Source: Akkermansia muciniphila (GTDB taxonomy: Bacteria > Verrucomicrobiota > Verrucomicrobiia > Verrucomicrobiales > Akkermansiaceae). From it: a stretch of 64,000 nucleotides of DNA. The notes under the pieces were generated by a model. It worked only from the letters and a program-made list of their open reading frames with translations, did not search any database and was not told where the DNA came from. The translations under genes and the position numbers were made by a program. Below are positions 1 to 8,710 of the stretch, in pieces. Position 1 is the first letter of the stretch. Every line of letters begins with the position of its first letter. The stretch is taken from the NCBI RefSeq assembly GCF_900184965.1, contig NZ_FXYA01000185.1, forward strand, positions 1-64,000. Direction: 5' to 3'.

Positions 1-177
1 GGGCGTTGCGAGAGGGATGTAATCATTTGAATCCCCGAACGATTGGCAGCTTGTGGAGCTCAGGCAAAGGGAGAATCCTGCAAGGAGGGCGAATAAACGC
101 ATGTCTTGTTGCTACAGTAAGAAGTTTCATTCATCAAGCCCAAACTCCGCCTTTGAAAGAGAGCCGGACGAAAAAAA
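1..177. other. non-coding start of window, possible tail of an RNA or leader
   Basis: No convincing protein is seen here: two of the forward frames close within the first 30 bases and the third gives a low-quality reading. The stretch runs straight into a strong terminator at 178-208, so it is the 3' end of some transcript that begins outside the window. It could be an untranslated tail or a small RNA. I could not match it to tRNA, tmRNA, RNase P, SRP RNA or 6S RNA from the visible sequence. Confidence 0.35.
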
Positions 178-208
178 GCCGCGGATCAAACAATCCGCGG
201 CCTTTTTT
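178..208 (+). terminator. Rho-independent terminator
   Basis: A perfect 9-bp stem (GCCGCGGAT / ATCCGCGGC, 178-186 and 193-201) with a 6-base loop is followed by six T residues. A run of A residues just upstream means it could also work on the opposite strand. It ends a transcript entering from the left edge. Confidence 0.9.
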
Positions 209-668
209 CTCTATTAACTACCTATGGAACCAAAAACCACCCTGAACGGAGTTTGAATTATTTTTTTCACCCGTCGGACAGATCTTGTGAAGGATGAGAC
301 TCCGTGCAGGAAAAATGCGTTCAAAATATGTTCGTCAACAGTTCTTTCAGGAGGTGTTTCCGTATGCGCCCTGGCTTGCGTTCAGCAAATATATCAGAGA
401 TTTTTTCTGAACATATTCTGTTTTGCAGACATGTCAATTTTGCCGCTGGCATTTAAAATGCCGGGGATGCGTTGCTGATAGATTTAATTTCTGGAATAAT
501 AATTATTGAAGGAAAGAATTTGGCGGCTGTTTGAAGATGTTTGTTTGGCTTCCGGCTGAGAAGATTTTTATGTGGGGATGGCCGGAGGCGCCTTACGGCG
601 CCACGGTCAAGGGGCAAGGAAAGGTGCCCTGGAACCGGCGTTTTTCCCGGCGGAAAAGCAGAATCCGC
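209..668. other. gene-free stretch upstream of the dprA stop
   Basis: About 460 bases without a supportable gene. The first half is AT-rich compared with the neighbouring genes. A palindrome-like element around 443-463 (GGCATTTAAAATGCC core) and the repeat GGCGCC...GGCGCC near 587-602 are the only structures I see. The latter lies past the dprA stop and could be a weak terminator stem for the minus-strand operon, but no T-run follows on that strand. Confidence 0.5.
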
Positions 669-1796
669 CTACAGTTTCCTGCTGTTTATGGAGAAATACC
701 CTCCGGCGTCCGGAGTGATTTGCCCTGCAATTTGCATTTTTGCCAAAAGCGGGGTGATGATGTGCGCCGCTTTTCCCAGAGAGGTGCAGAGGGTGTCAAT
801 CGTATTGAACCCCAGTCTGATGGCGTGGAGAATTTCCTTTTCTTCCAAAGTGGGAAGCGGTGGGGGTGTGGCTCTGGAAGGAGCTCCTGGAGAGAAGAGA
901 GGAAGTCCCTGTTCCGGAACGGCCCAGTTCATGTCCTGCAAAATATCGGAGGCTCCGGTGGCCAGGATAGCTCCGTCCCGGATGAGGGCATGGCATCCGT
1001 CGGAAGAATGCCGGTCAACCGGTCCGGGGATGCAGAAAACGTCCCGGCCCTGTTCGGCCGCCGTCCGGGCTGTGATCAAAGCTCCGCTGCGTCCGGACGC
1101 TTCCACCACCAGCGTAGCGCGGCTCCAGCCGCTCACGATGCGGTTGCGCATGGGAAAAGTGGTGCGGGAGGGAGGCAAGTCCATCGGGAACTCGGAAACT
1201 ACCGCTCCATGCCCGTCCGCAATGCGCTGCGCCAAATTGCTGTTTTCCCGAGGATACAGTTTGTTGAGCCCTGCCCCGATGACGGCAATGGTGCGTCCTC
1301 CCGCGTCCATGGCCCCGGCATGGGCTTCCGTGTCCACGCCGCGCGCCAGTCCGGAAATAACGGTTACTCCGGCTTCCGCCAGGTCATGGGAGACGTTTCT
1401 GGCGCAAAGCCTGCCGTAATGGGTGGCCATGCGTGAGCCGACGACGGCAATGGAGCGTTCGGCATCCGTTTCAGTCCAGTTTCCCCAGGAGTAGAGGACA
1501 ATGGGCGGGGCCAGCAGATCACGCAGGGAGGATGGGTAGGAGTCGTCAAAAACCGTGGTGACTGAAGCTCCCGCGTTTTCCGCCAGTTCCAGTTCCCTGT
1601 ACGGGTTGACGGTGCTCCGCCAGGAGGAAATATGGCGCGCAAGTTGCGCCCCGATGCCGGGAATCTCCATCAACAGGGAGGCAGGGGATTCCAGAATCAG
1701 TTCCGGAGTGGCGAATACCTGCAGAAGGCGCATGATTCTGACAGGGCCCAGGCCCGGTATCAGGTTCAGGGCTATGGCTGCTTCCCGAGGAGTCAT
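669..1796 (-). CDS. dprA: DNA-processing protein DprA
   Basis: DprA (Smf) binds single-stranded DNA that enters during natural transformation and loads RecA on it. The 375-residue product has the Rossmann-like DprA core with GLARGVDTEAHAGAM and GRTIAVIGAGLNKLYP, and a helix-hairpin-helix-like N-terminus (ALNLIPGLGPVRIMRLL). A winged-helix-like C-terminus is also plausible. The chosen ATG at 1796 overlaps the stop of the upstream glycosyltransferase by four bases (ATGA), which implies translational coupling; the open frame continues further upstream but only as out-of-family sequence. It is the last gene of a three-gene minus-strand operon. DprA is often present in bacteria not known to be competent, so uptake of DNA is only a possibility here. 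Confidence 0.95.
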   Translation of the reverse strand: MTPREAAIALNLIPGLGPVRIMRLLQVFATPELILESPASLLMEIPGIGAQLARHISSWRSTVNPYRELELAENAGASVTTVFDDSYPSSLRDLLAPPIVLYSWGNWTETDAERSIAVVGSRMATHYGRLCARNVSHDLAEAGVTVISGLARGVDTEAHAGAMDAGGRTIAVIGAGLNKLYPRENSNLAQRIADGHGAVVSEFPMDLPPSRTTFPMRNRIVSGWSRATLVVEASGRSGALITARTAAEQGRDVFCIPGPVDRHSSDGCHALIRDGAILATGASDILQDMNWAVPEQGLPLFSPGAPSRATPPPLPTLEEKEILHAIRLGFNTIDTLCTSLGKAAHIITPLLAKMQIAGQITPDAGGYFSINSRKL

Positions 1797-2905
1797 GAAG
1801 AGGTGGTCAGTTCCTGGTAAACGTCCAGATGGGATTGAATCATATCCTGCATTTTGTAAGGGGAAGGGATTTGCCGGGGCAGGGGGGGGGGCTGGGCGTG
1901 CCAGCGTGCCAGCAGGTCCGCCATGGCGGCGGCATCTCCTACGGCGACATTCCCTTCCGGAAGGAAGGAGTCCAGCTGTTCCTTGACTCCTCCGTGAGCG
2001 TATCCGGCAACGGGTTTGCCCAGAGCAAGAGCCTCCAGGGTTGATTTGCCGAAGGCTTCCGGGCTTTTGGTCAGGGAGAGGGTGACGGAACACGTGGAAA
2101 TAATGTCCCGCAGATCCTGGCGATGTCCTGTCCAGGTGAAAGCCTGGGAGACGCCGGAACGCTCTATTGCCCGCAGGACTTCGTTTTTATATTCTTCTTT
2201 TCCTTTCTTGGCTTCTCCTACGATGACGGCGTGGGCCGGAATCCCCTGTTCCAGAAGCTGCCTGACGACCGGAATCAGATCCAGATGCCCTTTCAGGCGC
2301 GTGATGCGGCCCGGCAGGCACAGGGTGAATTTGCCCTTCAGCTCGGGATAGGACATGAACCAGCCCGTGAGCCATTCCCGGGAGGGGGAGTAATCCGGAT
2401 GATACTGGTCAGGAGAAATGGCGTTGGGTATGATTCTGATGTGGTCCGGCGGGGTGGACGGATAATGGGCGAGGATATAGTCCCTGATGCAGTTGGAGAC
2501 GGCGAGCACCCGCTCTCCCCGGCTCATGATGGCGGAGTACCGGTTGACGGAGTAAAAGCCGTGAACGCTGGTGACGAGGCCGGGCCTGTCTTCCGGCGGC
2601 AGCTTTTTCCATGCCAGGTAGCCCGCCCATGCAGGAACGCGGGAATGGAGATGCAGGATATCCGGCCTGACGGCCTGAAGCAGGGCGCGGAGGGCTCCGA
2701 TGCGGAAGAGAGTGGAGATGCTTTTTTTCCCTATCGGCATCAGGATATGGCGGGAGCCTTCCTTTTCCAGACGGGGCACCAGGCGTCCGCCTCCGGAAAC
2801 GACGATATTTTCCACGCCCCGGGAAGAAAGGCCGCTGCCCAGTTCCATAACGACTTGTTCCACGCCTCCGGATTCCATGGAGGGGACGAGATGCACTATT
2901 TTCAT
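1793..2905 (-). CDS. GT4-family glycosyltransferase
   Basis: A 370-residue GT-B fold retaining glycosyltransferase. The N-terminal domain opens with MKIVHLVPSMESGGVEQVV, typical of GT4 enzymes. The C-terminal donor-binding domain has the LCLPGRITRLKGH segment and the SPEAFGKSTLEALALGKPV nucleotide-sugar binding stretch with its conserved glutamates. It probably adds a sugar to lipopolysaccharide or another surface glycan in the cytoplasm; donor and acceptor cannot be told. It overlaps the ELM1-family gene upstream by 4 bp and dprA downstream by 4 bp, so all three are translated from one message. The resemblance to lipopolysaccharide-core heptosyl or glucosyl transferases is an inference. Confidence 0.88.
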   Translation of the reverse strand: MKIVHLVPSMESGGVEQVVMELGSGLSSRGVENIVVSGGGRLVPRLEKEGSRHILMPIGKKSISTLFRIGALRALLQAVRPDILHLHSRVPAWAGYLAWKKLPPEDRPGLVTSVHGFYSVNRYSAIMSRGERVLAVSNCIRDYILAHYPSTPPDHIRIIPNAISPDQYHPDYSPSREWLTGWFMSYPELKGKFTLCLPGRITRLKGHLDLIPVVRQLLEQGIPAHAVIVGEAKKGKEEYKNEVLRAIERSGVSQAFTWTGHRQDLRDIISTCSVTLSLTKSPEAFGKSTLEALALGKPVAGYAHGGVKEQLDSFLPEGNVAVGDAAAMADLLARWHAQPPPLPRQIPSPYKMQDMIQSHLDVYQELTTSS

Positions 2906-3825
2906 AAGGCGCGGAGCTGGGGGAAAAATCTGGAGAGGATGTAGTCTGCCGCACGGTCCGCTTCCAGAAGGGGGGAACCTGGAGCCGCCAGGCGGAAGTT
3001 CTGTTTTTTCCAGTCACTGTATCCAGTAACCATGCCTTCCTTCTCCAGTATCTCCAGGCCGGACAGGATGCGGGATTTGCGGTTGCCATGCCGGCGCGGC
3101 ACGGAAAGGAGGCCTACAGGCGCGCCGGAGCCGAGAGCCTCATAAACCATGGAGACGCTGTCCTGGCTGACCCAGGCGGCGGAGGCGTGCGCCAGATGCC
3201 GGGCCACCCAGCCCGGCCGGGTCTCCTCTACGGGAACGACGGTGATTTCCGGAACGGCTGTCCGGATTTTTTCCGCAAAGCCGTCCGGCGTCCGGCGTGA
3301 GGTGGTCAAAACGATGTTCCCGGGGGTGTGGATGCTGATGGAAGAGAGCTGATTGAGCATGCTTTCGTCATCCCAGTCAAAGTCTTTGCTGGGTCCTCCG
3401 ATGAGAATCAGGGTGATATCCTTTGGTCCGGATGGGTTTGGCCTCATGGGGTGGAGGGCTCCCCGGGTGGGGAAGATATCCGTGTCGGTGTAATCGCGGC
3501 CGGAATCCAGGTCGTGGCGGGGAATAAGGCAGAGGTCGAAAAAGGAGCAGGGAAGCGTGGGTTTCATGCAGAGGACGGCCCGGGTTTTGAAATGGTGCCG
3601 TGCGCAGATGAGCGGGATATGCGTTGCGTGGCCGGCGGAAATGAACAGGTCCGGCCGCGGAATATCGCTGCCGGAGACGACCTTCCGGATTTTCCCCAGA
3701 AGGGAAAGTCCCTGCAGATCCACCGTTTCCACGGTTCCTCCCGCTTTGGATATCAGGGCCTGCGCCAGCCCCAGGGACTGGTTGAGGTGGCCCTGTTTCC
3801 CATCGCTCAGAATCCGGATGTTCAT
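2902..3825 (-). CDS. ELM1-family (mitochondrial-fission-like) GT-B protein
   Basis: The 307-residue product resembles the bacterial ELM1 family. It starts MNIRILSDGKQGHLNQSLG and has TLILIGGPSKDFDWD and AWVSQDSVSMVYEALGSGAPV, the segments that look like a GT-B nucleotide-sugar site. Family members are often encoded near lipopolysaccharide genes, and here the next gene is a GT4 transferase, so a role in surface glycan assembly is likely. I chose the ATG at 3825 because the family begins there; the frame is open 69 codons further but that part has no family character. It is the first gene of the operon and is divergent from queG, leaving about 100 bp for both promoters. Confidence 0.8.
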   Translation of the reverse strand: MNIRILSDGKQGHLNQSLGLAQALISKAGGTVETVDLQGLSLLGKIRKVVSGSDIPRPDLFISAGHATHIPLICARHHFKTRAVLCMKPTLPCSFFDLCLIPRHDLDSGRDYTDTDIFPTRGALHPMRPNPSGPKDITLILIGGPSKDFDWDDESMLNQLSSISIHTPGNIVLTTSRRTPDGFAEKIRTAVPEITVVPVEETRPGWVARHLAHASAAWVSQDSVSMVYEALGSGAPVGLLSVPRRHGNRKSRILSGLEILEKEGMVTGYSDWKKQNFRLAAPGSPLLEADRAADYILSRFFPQLRAL

Positions 3826-3927
3826 ATAAGCGTTATTATGAAGCGGCGGCGAGGTGCAGGCAATCCAATTCCCTCCGGACAGAAGAAAATTCTTGGTGGA
3901 AGGCGCGTTCTTGTTCATGATTCCGGC

Positions 3928-4989
3928 GTGCTGACTCCGGATCCCGCTGTGATTAAAAATTCCTTGTGCGCCGTGTCCCGGCAGCTTGGATTTTCCGGCT
4001 GCCGGGTGGCCCGCGCGGGAAAGAGCCTGCATGCGGAGAAATTATTTCAATGGCTGGAGCGCGGATGGCACGCCGGAATGGAATGGATGGCGCGTTCCCC
4101 GGAGCGGCGCGCGGACCCCGCGGAAGTGCTTCCCGGATGCCGTTCCATCATCTGCCTGTCCTATGATTATGACAGCCCCGTTATGCGGCCGGAGGGGGAG
4201 GGAAGCATTTGCCTTTACGCCCATGGAAAGGATTACCACGGAATTCTTGAGGAAAAACTGGCGGATTTGCAGGAGCTGCTTTCCATTTACGGAGGAGAGC
4301 AGAAGGGGTATGTGGATTCCGGCCCTGTTATGGAACGGGATCATGCGGAGACGTGCGGCCTGGGATGGCGCGGAAGAAGCGGCCTGATTGTGCGCAGGAA
4401 AGGAGGTTCCCGCTTTTTTATCGCCACCTTGCTGACTACGCTGGAACTGGAGCCGGACGCTCCGGTATCAAACGGATGCGGCAGTTGCCGCCGTTGCGCG
4501 GCCCTGTGCCCGACAGGCGCGATTATGGAGAACGGTCAGGTTGATGCCGGCCGCTGCCTTTCCTACTGGACGATTGAACACCGGGGGGCTATTCCGGAAA
4601 AAATCCGTCCCCTGATAGGCGCGCGCTTGTACGGGTGCGATACCTGCGTGACGGTCTGTCCCTGGAACAGCAAACCTCTGCCGGACGCTGACGAACGGTT
4701 CCGCATGTCCCGTTTTCTGTCTTCTGTTTCCCTGCGCGATCTTCTTTCCCTGGATGCCGGCGGTTTTGCCGCCCTGTTCCGGAATTCTCCTTTGAAAAGG
4801 CTCAAGAGGGATGGATTGTTGCGCAACGGCTGCATTGTGATGGGGAATGCGGGAACTCCGGATGACGTTGATTTTCTGAAGACGCTTTACGGGGAGTCCC
4901 CTCTGGTGGAGGAGCATGCCTCCTGGGCGGTGGAGCGCATCCTCCGCCGTTACGGACGGCATGCATCTTCAAGCGGCGCAAGAGATTAA
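3928..4989 (+). CDS. queG: epoxyqueuosine reductase QueG
   Basis: QueG reduces epoxyqueuosine to queuosine at the wobble base of GUN-decoding tRNAs using cobalamin and two [4Fe-4S] clusters. The ferredoxin-like cysteines are present as CGSCRRCAALCPTGAI and CDTCVTVCPWN. The N-terminal half carries the family stretch MEWMARSPERRADPAEVLPG and the GYVDSGPVMERDHAETCGLG active-site region with the conserved Asp. The C-terminus looks like HEAT-type repeats (LLRNGCIVMGNAG...). At 353 residues from a GTG at 3928 it has normal length; an ATG at 3838 would add 30 residues that do not resemble the family, and a GTG at 3949 is possible. It stands alone on the plus strand. Confidence 0.92.
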   Translation: MLTPDPAVIKNSLCAVSRQLGFSGCRVARAGKSLHAEKLFQWLERGWHAGMEWMARSPERRADPAEVLPGCRSIICLSYDYDSPVMRPEGEGSICLYAHGKDYHGILEEKLADLQELLSIYGGEQKGYVDSGPVMERDHAETCGLGWRGRSGLIVRRKGGSRFFIATLLTTLELEPDAPVSNGCGSCRRCAALCPTGAIMENGQVDAGRCLSYWTIEHRGAIPEKIRPLIGARLYGCDTCVTVCPWNSKPLPDADERFRMSRFLSSVSLRDLLSLDAGGFAALFRNSPLKRLKRDGLLRNGCIVMGNAGTPDDVDFLKTLYGESPLVEEHASWAVERILRRYGRHASSSGARD

Positions 4990-5107
4990 AAATAGAAAAA
5001 ATGATGTTTTGGTCTTGTCAAAACCTCAATTTATGGTATCCATCTTGCCCCAAGCAATAGCTCTGCGCGAGGCAGAGAAAAATAACAGCTAGCAAATCCA
5101 ATCCATT
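4990..5107 (+). promoter_or_regulatory. leader and probable promoter of the rpsM operon
   Basis: The 118-bp leader contains TTGTCA (5015-5020), 16 bases, then TATCCA (5037-5042), a plausible but weak sigma-70 pair. The same place has a short inverted repeat, GTTTTG and CAAAAC around 5006-5024. No rpmJ (L36) gene, which often precedes rpsM, is seen. Confidence 0.3.
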
Positions 5108-5485
5108 ATGGCACGCCTTTTCGGTACAGAAATACCCAACGAGAAGCGCATCGAGGCTTCCCTTCCGTATATTTACGGAATTGGTCGCTCGACTTCTAAG
5201 AGAATCCTGGAACAAGCAGGCATCAATCCCGACATCCGCACGGGACAGCTTACCGACGAACAGCTCACGAAGATTGTTCAAGTGATCACCACTGACGGCA
5301 TTTTGATTGAAGGTGACCTTCGTCGTGAAAAGCAATCCATCCTCAAGCGTCTGACCTCCATCAACTGCTATCGCGGTCAGCGTCACCGCCGCGGCCTTCC
5401 GGTGCGCGGCCAGCGTACCCGTACGAACGCCCGCACCCGTAAAGGCAAGAAGAAGACTGTTGGCGCGCAGGCCAAGAAGAAGTAA
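5108..5485 (+). CDS. rpsM: 30S ribosomal protein S13
   Basis: S13 sits in the head of the small subunit and contacts the large subunit and P-site tRNA. The 125-residue protein has the standard start [20 protein letters not shown], the [14 protein letters not shown] helix-two-turn-helix region, and the basic C-terminus [17 protein letters not shown]. Length is normal. It opens the rpsM-rpsK-rpsD operon, with 32 bp to rpsK. Confidence 0.98.
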   Translation: MARLFGTEIPNEKRIEASLPYIYGIGRSTSKRILEQAGINPDIRTGQLTDEQLTKIVQVITTDGILIEGDLRREKQSILKRLTSINCYRGQRHRRGLPVRGQRTRTNARTRKGKKKTVGAQAKKK

Positions 5486-5517
5486 TCCGCCAATCTGAAT
5501 TTTAATATAGCTTTACT

Positions 5518-6069
5518 ATGGCTAGCGAAGAAATCACCAACGAAACCGCCGAACAGCCTGTGGAAGCGGCAGCTTCCGCTCCCGTCGCTGAAACTCCGGC
5601 CGCCGCTGTTTCCGCTCCTGAAGAAATCAAGAAGCCTGAACCCCGCAAGGACATCTTTGCGGAACTTGGTCTGGGCGGCGATGACGACAAGCCCAAAATC
5701 CTGAAGGCCAAGGGCAGCAAAAACGTTTCCACGGGCGTGGTTCACGTTTCCTCCACGTTCAACAACACCGTCGTGACTGTGACCGACCAGCGCGGCAATG
5801 TCATCGGCTGGTCCTCCGCCGGCAAGATGGGCTTTAAGGGTTCCCGCAAGAGCACGGCCTATGCCGGCCAGGTGGTGTGCCAGGACGCCTGCCGCCAGGC
5901 CATGGGCCACGGCTTGCGTGAAGTGGAAGTGCGTGTGAAGGGCCCCGGTTCCGGTCGTGAATCCGCTGTACGTGCCGTGCAGACGATCGGTATTGAAATC
6001 ACCTCCATCAAGGACGTGACTCCCATTCCCCACAACGGCTGCCGTCCTCCGAAGGCCCGCCGCGTCTAA
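5518..6069 (+). CDS. rpsK: 30S ribosomal protein S11 with long N-terminal extension
   Basis: S11 lies on the platform of the 30S subunit near the mRNA exit. The conserved core begins near residue 65 ([20 protein letters not shown]) and ends with [13 protein letters not shown], the invariant C-terminus. The usual bacterial S11 is about 129 residues; this one is 183 because of roughly 55 extra residues that are acidic and rich in Ala, Pro and Glu, followed by a short basic link. The extension is in frame, begins with an ATG 32 bp after rpsM, and no later ATG is suitably placed, so it appears genuine. Its function is unknown. Confidence 0.97.
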   Translation: MASEEITNETAEQPVEAAASAPVAETPAAAVSAPEEIKKPEPRKDIFAELGLGGDDDKPKILKAKGSKNVSTGVVHVSSTFNNTVVTVTDQRGNVIGWSSAGKMGFKGSRKSTAYAGQVVCQDACRQAMGHGLREVEVRVKGPGSGRESAVRAVQTIGIEITSIKDVTPIPHNGCRPPKARRV

Positions 6070-6102
6070 TTGAGAATCCTTTACCTATAGATCTAATATA
6101 TC

Positions 6103-6714
6103 ATGGCTCGTTATACCGGTCCCCGCGATAAAGTGTCCCGCCGTTTTGGCGTTGCCCTTTTCGGTTCCACCAAGGCTCTTGAAAAGCGCCCCTTCCCTCC
6201 CGGCCAGCATGGCATGCGCGCCGGCCGCAAGAAAAAGTCCGACTATGGCGTGATGCTTGCTGAAAAACAGAAGCTGCGTTTCCAGTACGGTGTGCTTGAA
6301 GGCCAGTTCCGCAAGTATTATGCAGAAGCCGCCCGCCGCCGCGGCATTACCGGCGATATTCTGCTTCAGCTCCTTGAGCTTCGTCTGGACAATGTTGTGT
6401 ACCGCCTCGGTTTCAGCAATACCCGCGCCGGAGCCCGTCAGCTCGTTTCCCACGGCCACATCACCGTGAACGGCAAGAAGACGAACATTGCGTCCTACTC
6501 CTGCCGTCCGGGCGATGTCATTGCCGTCGGCGGTAAGGCTTCCTCCCAGCAGCTGGTTACCCGTTCCCTTGACCTGACTCAGGCTACTGTGGTCCCGGAT
6601 TGGCTGGAATGCGACCGTGACAAGCTCACGGGCAAAATTGCCCGCGTGCCTTCCAAGGAAGAGATTGCTCCCATCGTCAACGAGCAGCTCATCGTGGAAT
6701 TCTACTCCCGTTAA
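6103..6714 (+). CDS. rpsD: 30S ribosomal protein S4
   Basis: S4 nucleates assembly of the 30S body and in many bacteria represses its own operon. The 203-residue product has the family start MARYTGPRDKVSRRFGVALF, FPPGQHGMRAGRKKKSDYG, and the S4 RNA-binding domain RLDNVVYRLGFSNTRAGARQ with VSHGHITVNGKK. Normal length. It is the last gene before a hairpin at 6740-6773; rpoA and rplQ, which usually follow in the alpha operon, are absent. Confidence 0.98.
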   Translation: MARYTGPRDKVSRRFGVALFGSTKALEKRPFPPGQHGMRAGRKKKSDYGVMLAEKQKLRFQYGVLEGQFRKYYAEAARRRGITGDILLQLLELRLDNVVYRLGFSNTRAGARQLVSHGHITVNGKKTNIASYSCRPGDVIAVGGKASSQQLVTRSLDLTQATVVPDWLECDRDKLTGKIARVPSKEEIAPIVNEQLIVEFYSR

Positions 6715-6739
6715 TCTTATTTCCTTCTGGATTTGCTTC

Positions 6740-6775
6740 AAAACCCCGGTTGCCTTTTGGCGGCCGGGGTTTTGG
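6740..6775 (+). terminator. stem-loop terminator after rpsD
   Basis: AAAACCCCGG (6740-6749) pairs with CCGGGGTTTT (6764-6773) around a 14-base loop. The T-run is contained in the stem and is short, so termination efficiency is uncertain. Confidence 0.7.
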
Positions 6776-6843
6776 GCATTCAGGGGGGAGTAATGGAGGA
6801 GTTGGGTGTTGAGAGTTGAGGAAAGCGGGTATAGGATGAAACC

Positions 6844-7611
6844 ATGACGGACGATTGGAAAGGAAGAGGCGTGGCTCTTTTTGATATGGACGGAACGCTC
6901 CTGCCCTGGGATACGCAATATGTTTTCTCCTGTTTCGTGGTAAGGCTCCATCCCTGGAGGCGCCTGCTGATTGTTCTCTTCCTGGCCTGTATTCCGTTTT
7001 ATGTTTTGAAAATATGGGATGAAAAACGGATGAAGCGAGCCTATCTCATGTATTTGTGGGGGCTCCCCGCTGAAACGGTACGGGAATATGGACGGAAGTT
7101 TGCCAGGATGGCGCAGGAATGGATTTATCCGGAGCTGAAGGAACGGCTGGAAGAAGACCGGAAGAAGGGGTATCTGTGCTTCATGGTTTCCGCCTCTCCT
7201 TCATTTTATGTGAAGCCTCTGGGGGAGCTGCTGGGGTTTGATGGAGTTTTGGGAACGGATGTGCTTCTGGAGAAACGCATGCCGGCAATGCCGGAACTGC
7301 CGCACGGTAATAATAAAGGGGCGGTGAAAGTGAAACGCTTGCGGGAGGGGAATGTGCTTCCGGAGCACGGCATTCTGGAAAACGCCGTTGCTTACAGCGA
7401 CAGTGCAGCGGATATTCCCATGCTGCTTTCCTGCAGGAGAAAGGTTCTGGTGAATCCTTCTCCTGACCTGAAGAAAGACAGGCGTCTGGATGGCGCGGAG
7501 TGTCTGTATCCTGCCAGACCCTGGAAGGGAAGGCTTGGGAAGATATGGAAGATTGTCTTTTTTGTCATGGGGCTGGTAAATGTAAATGACAGAAAATCAA
7601 TGGTTGGTTGA
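6844..7611 (+). CDS. HAD-superfamily (subfamily IB) phosphatase
   Basis: A 255-residue haloacid-dehalogenase-type hydrolase of the phosphoserine-phosphatase-like IB group. Motif I is FDMDGTLLPWD, motif II SASPSFYV, motif III the lysine in GNNKGAVKVKRL, and motif IV YSDSAADIPML. A hydrophobic stretch after motif I (LLIVLFLACIPFYVL) suggests a membrane-associated cap, as in related enzymes acting on lysophosphatidate or phosphatidylglycerophosphate. The substrate cannot be deduced. It stands alone after the ribosomal operon terminator. Confidence 0.85.
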   Translation: MTDDWKGRGVALFDMDGTLLPWDTQYVFSCFVVRLHPWRRLLIVLFLACIPFYVLKIWDEKRMKRAYLMYLWGLPAETVREYGRKFARMAQEWIYPELKERLEEDRKKGYLCFMVSASPSFYVKPLGELLGFDGVLGTDVLLEKRMPAMPELPHGNNKGAVKVKRLREGNVLPEHGILENAVAYSDSAADIPMLLSCRRKVLVNPSPDLKKDRRLDGAECLYPARPWKGRLGKIWKIVFFVMGLVNVNDRKSMVG

Positions 7612-7737
7612 TGGGTGGAGAGAAAAATGCTTTACTTTTGTGACGAAAATGTTTCACTTTTCTTAACAAGGGGGAAAAAAGCGTTTTTCTTTCCATGTTA
7701 GCAAATCAACAATTAATACCCTAACCAAGTAATAGTC

Positions 7738-8622
7738 ATGCAAACCAAGAACATCATCAGTGTTGCTGCAGTTGTGGCATCCTTTGCCGGAGCCGCTCTT
7801 GCGGGGACTCCCGTCAAGATTGTTGCTCCGACTCCGGTTCCCGCTCCTGTGGCGACTACCAGCCCGCTGTCCGGCGATATTTACGCCGGGTACGCTTCCA
7901 ATTACACCTGCCGCGGCATTGTGGCTTCCCACGCGCTGGCGGAAGGGGATAGCGTTATCCCTGCTGGTGTCAATCTGAATTACAAGCTGTGTGATGCCAA
8001 CTCCATCGTGGCTTCCGCTTCTTATACGACCTTGACTTCAGGCCACCATCTCATGGGGGACAGGGATACTTCCTTCCACAATGAGACCAATTTCAATCTT
8101 GGCTGGCAGAATAAGGACGGTTTGTTGAACAATCTGTCCACGACGCTTGGCTGGAATCTGATTCATGGCGGCCTGCTGGGCAGCTTTGCCAAGTATGACC
8201 ACGCTCATTCCGTCACGCAGGAGTTTTACCTGAACCTGAACTATGATGTGACCAAGAACTGGTTTGCCGGCGTGACCACGAGCTATGCCTTCCAGGGCAT
8301 GACCGGCTGGTGGTTCCAGCCTTACGTTGGCTACAAGGCAGCCCTCTGCCCTGCCACGGACATTGTCGTAACGGCCGGCATGTCCGCCACGTCCAGCTAT
8401 TTTGGCGCTGCGTTTGAGCAGGCCAATGGCGCTCAGGCCTGGTGGGTGAAAGCTGAACTTCCGGTGAAGCTGGGAGTGAAGAACCTTTCCCTTGTTCCCT
8501 TTGTCAGCTTCAACTGGGCCGGCTGCGGCGCGTTGAAGGTCAATAAGGGCCTGGATAAGGGAGACAAGCCTTACAAGAACTTCGGCGTGGTGGCTGGCGC
8601 CAGCCTCGTCTATTCTTTCTAA
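7738..8622 (+). CDS. putative outer-membrane beta-barrel protein (paralogue A)
   Basis: The 294-residue product has a signal peptide (about 1-22, ending SFAGAALAG) and a Pro/Ala/Val-rich linker. The barrel-like body begins LSGDIYAGYASNYTCRG and has many alternating aromatic strands, for example GMTGWWFQPYVGY. The final residue is Phe (LVYSF), the classic signal for outer-membrane insertion. I do not recognise a named family; it may be a porin-like protein. It is paralogous to the gene at 8999-9826 (shared SGxIxAGYxxNYxxRG, GITGWWF and GASLVYxF) and to the decayed copy at 8711-8877. It is followed by its own terminator. Confidence 0.75.
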   Translation: MQTKNIISVAAVVASFAGAALAGTPVKIVAPTPVPAPVATTSPLSGDIYAGYASNYTCRGIVASHALAEGDSVIPAGVNLNYKLCDANSIVASASYTTLTSGHHLMGDRDTSFHNETNFNLGWQNKDGLLNNLSTTLGWNLIHGGLLGSFAKYDHAHSVTQEFYLNLNYDVTKNWFAGVTTSYAFQGMTGWWFQPYVGYKAALCPATDIVVTAGMSATSSYFGAAFEQANGAQAWWVKAELPVKLGVKNLSLVPFVSFNWAGCGALKVNKGLDKGDKPYKNFGVVAGASLVYSF

Positions 8623-8656
8623 GCCATCCGGCCAACGATTGAATGATATTTTCAGG

Positions 8657-8686
8657 TGCGGCGGAGAAATCCGCCGCGCTTTTTAT
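8657..8686 (+). terminator. Rho-independent terminator after barrel protein A
   Basis: GCGGCGGA pairs with TCCGCCGC around a 4-base loop and is followed by a T-run (CTTTTTATTT). Confidence 0.88.
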
Positions 8687-8710
8687 TTCCAATGGTTCCC
8701 GGGCCTGATG

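Noticed and set aside
531-1436. Two long forward open frames over the dprA region
   Set aside because: They are opposite-strand readings of dprA. The minus-strand product has clear DprA motifs.
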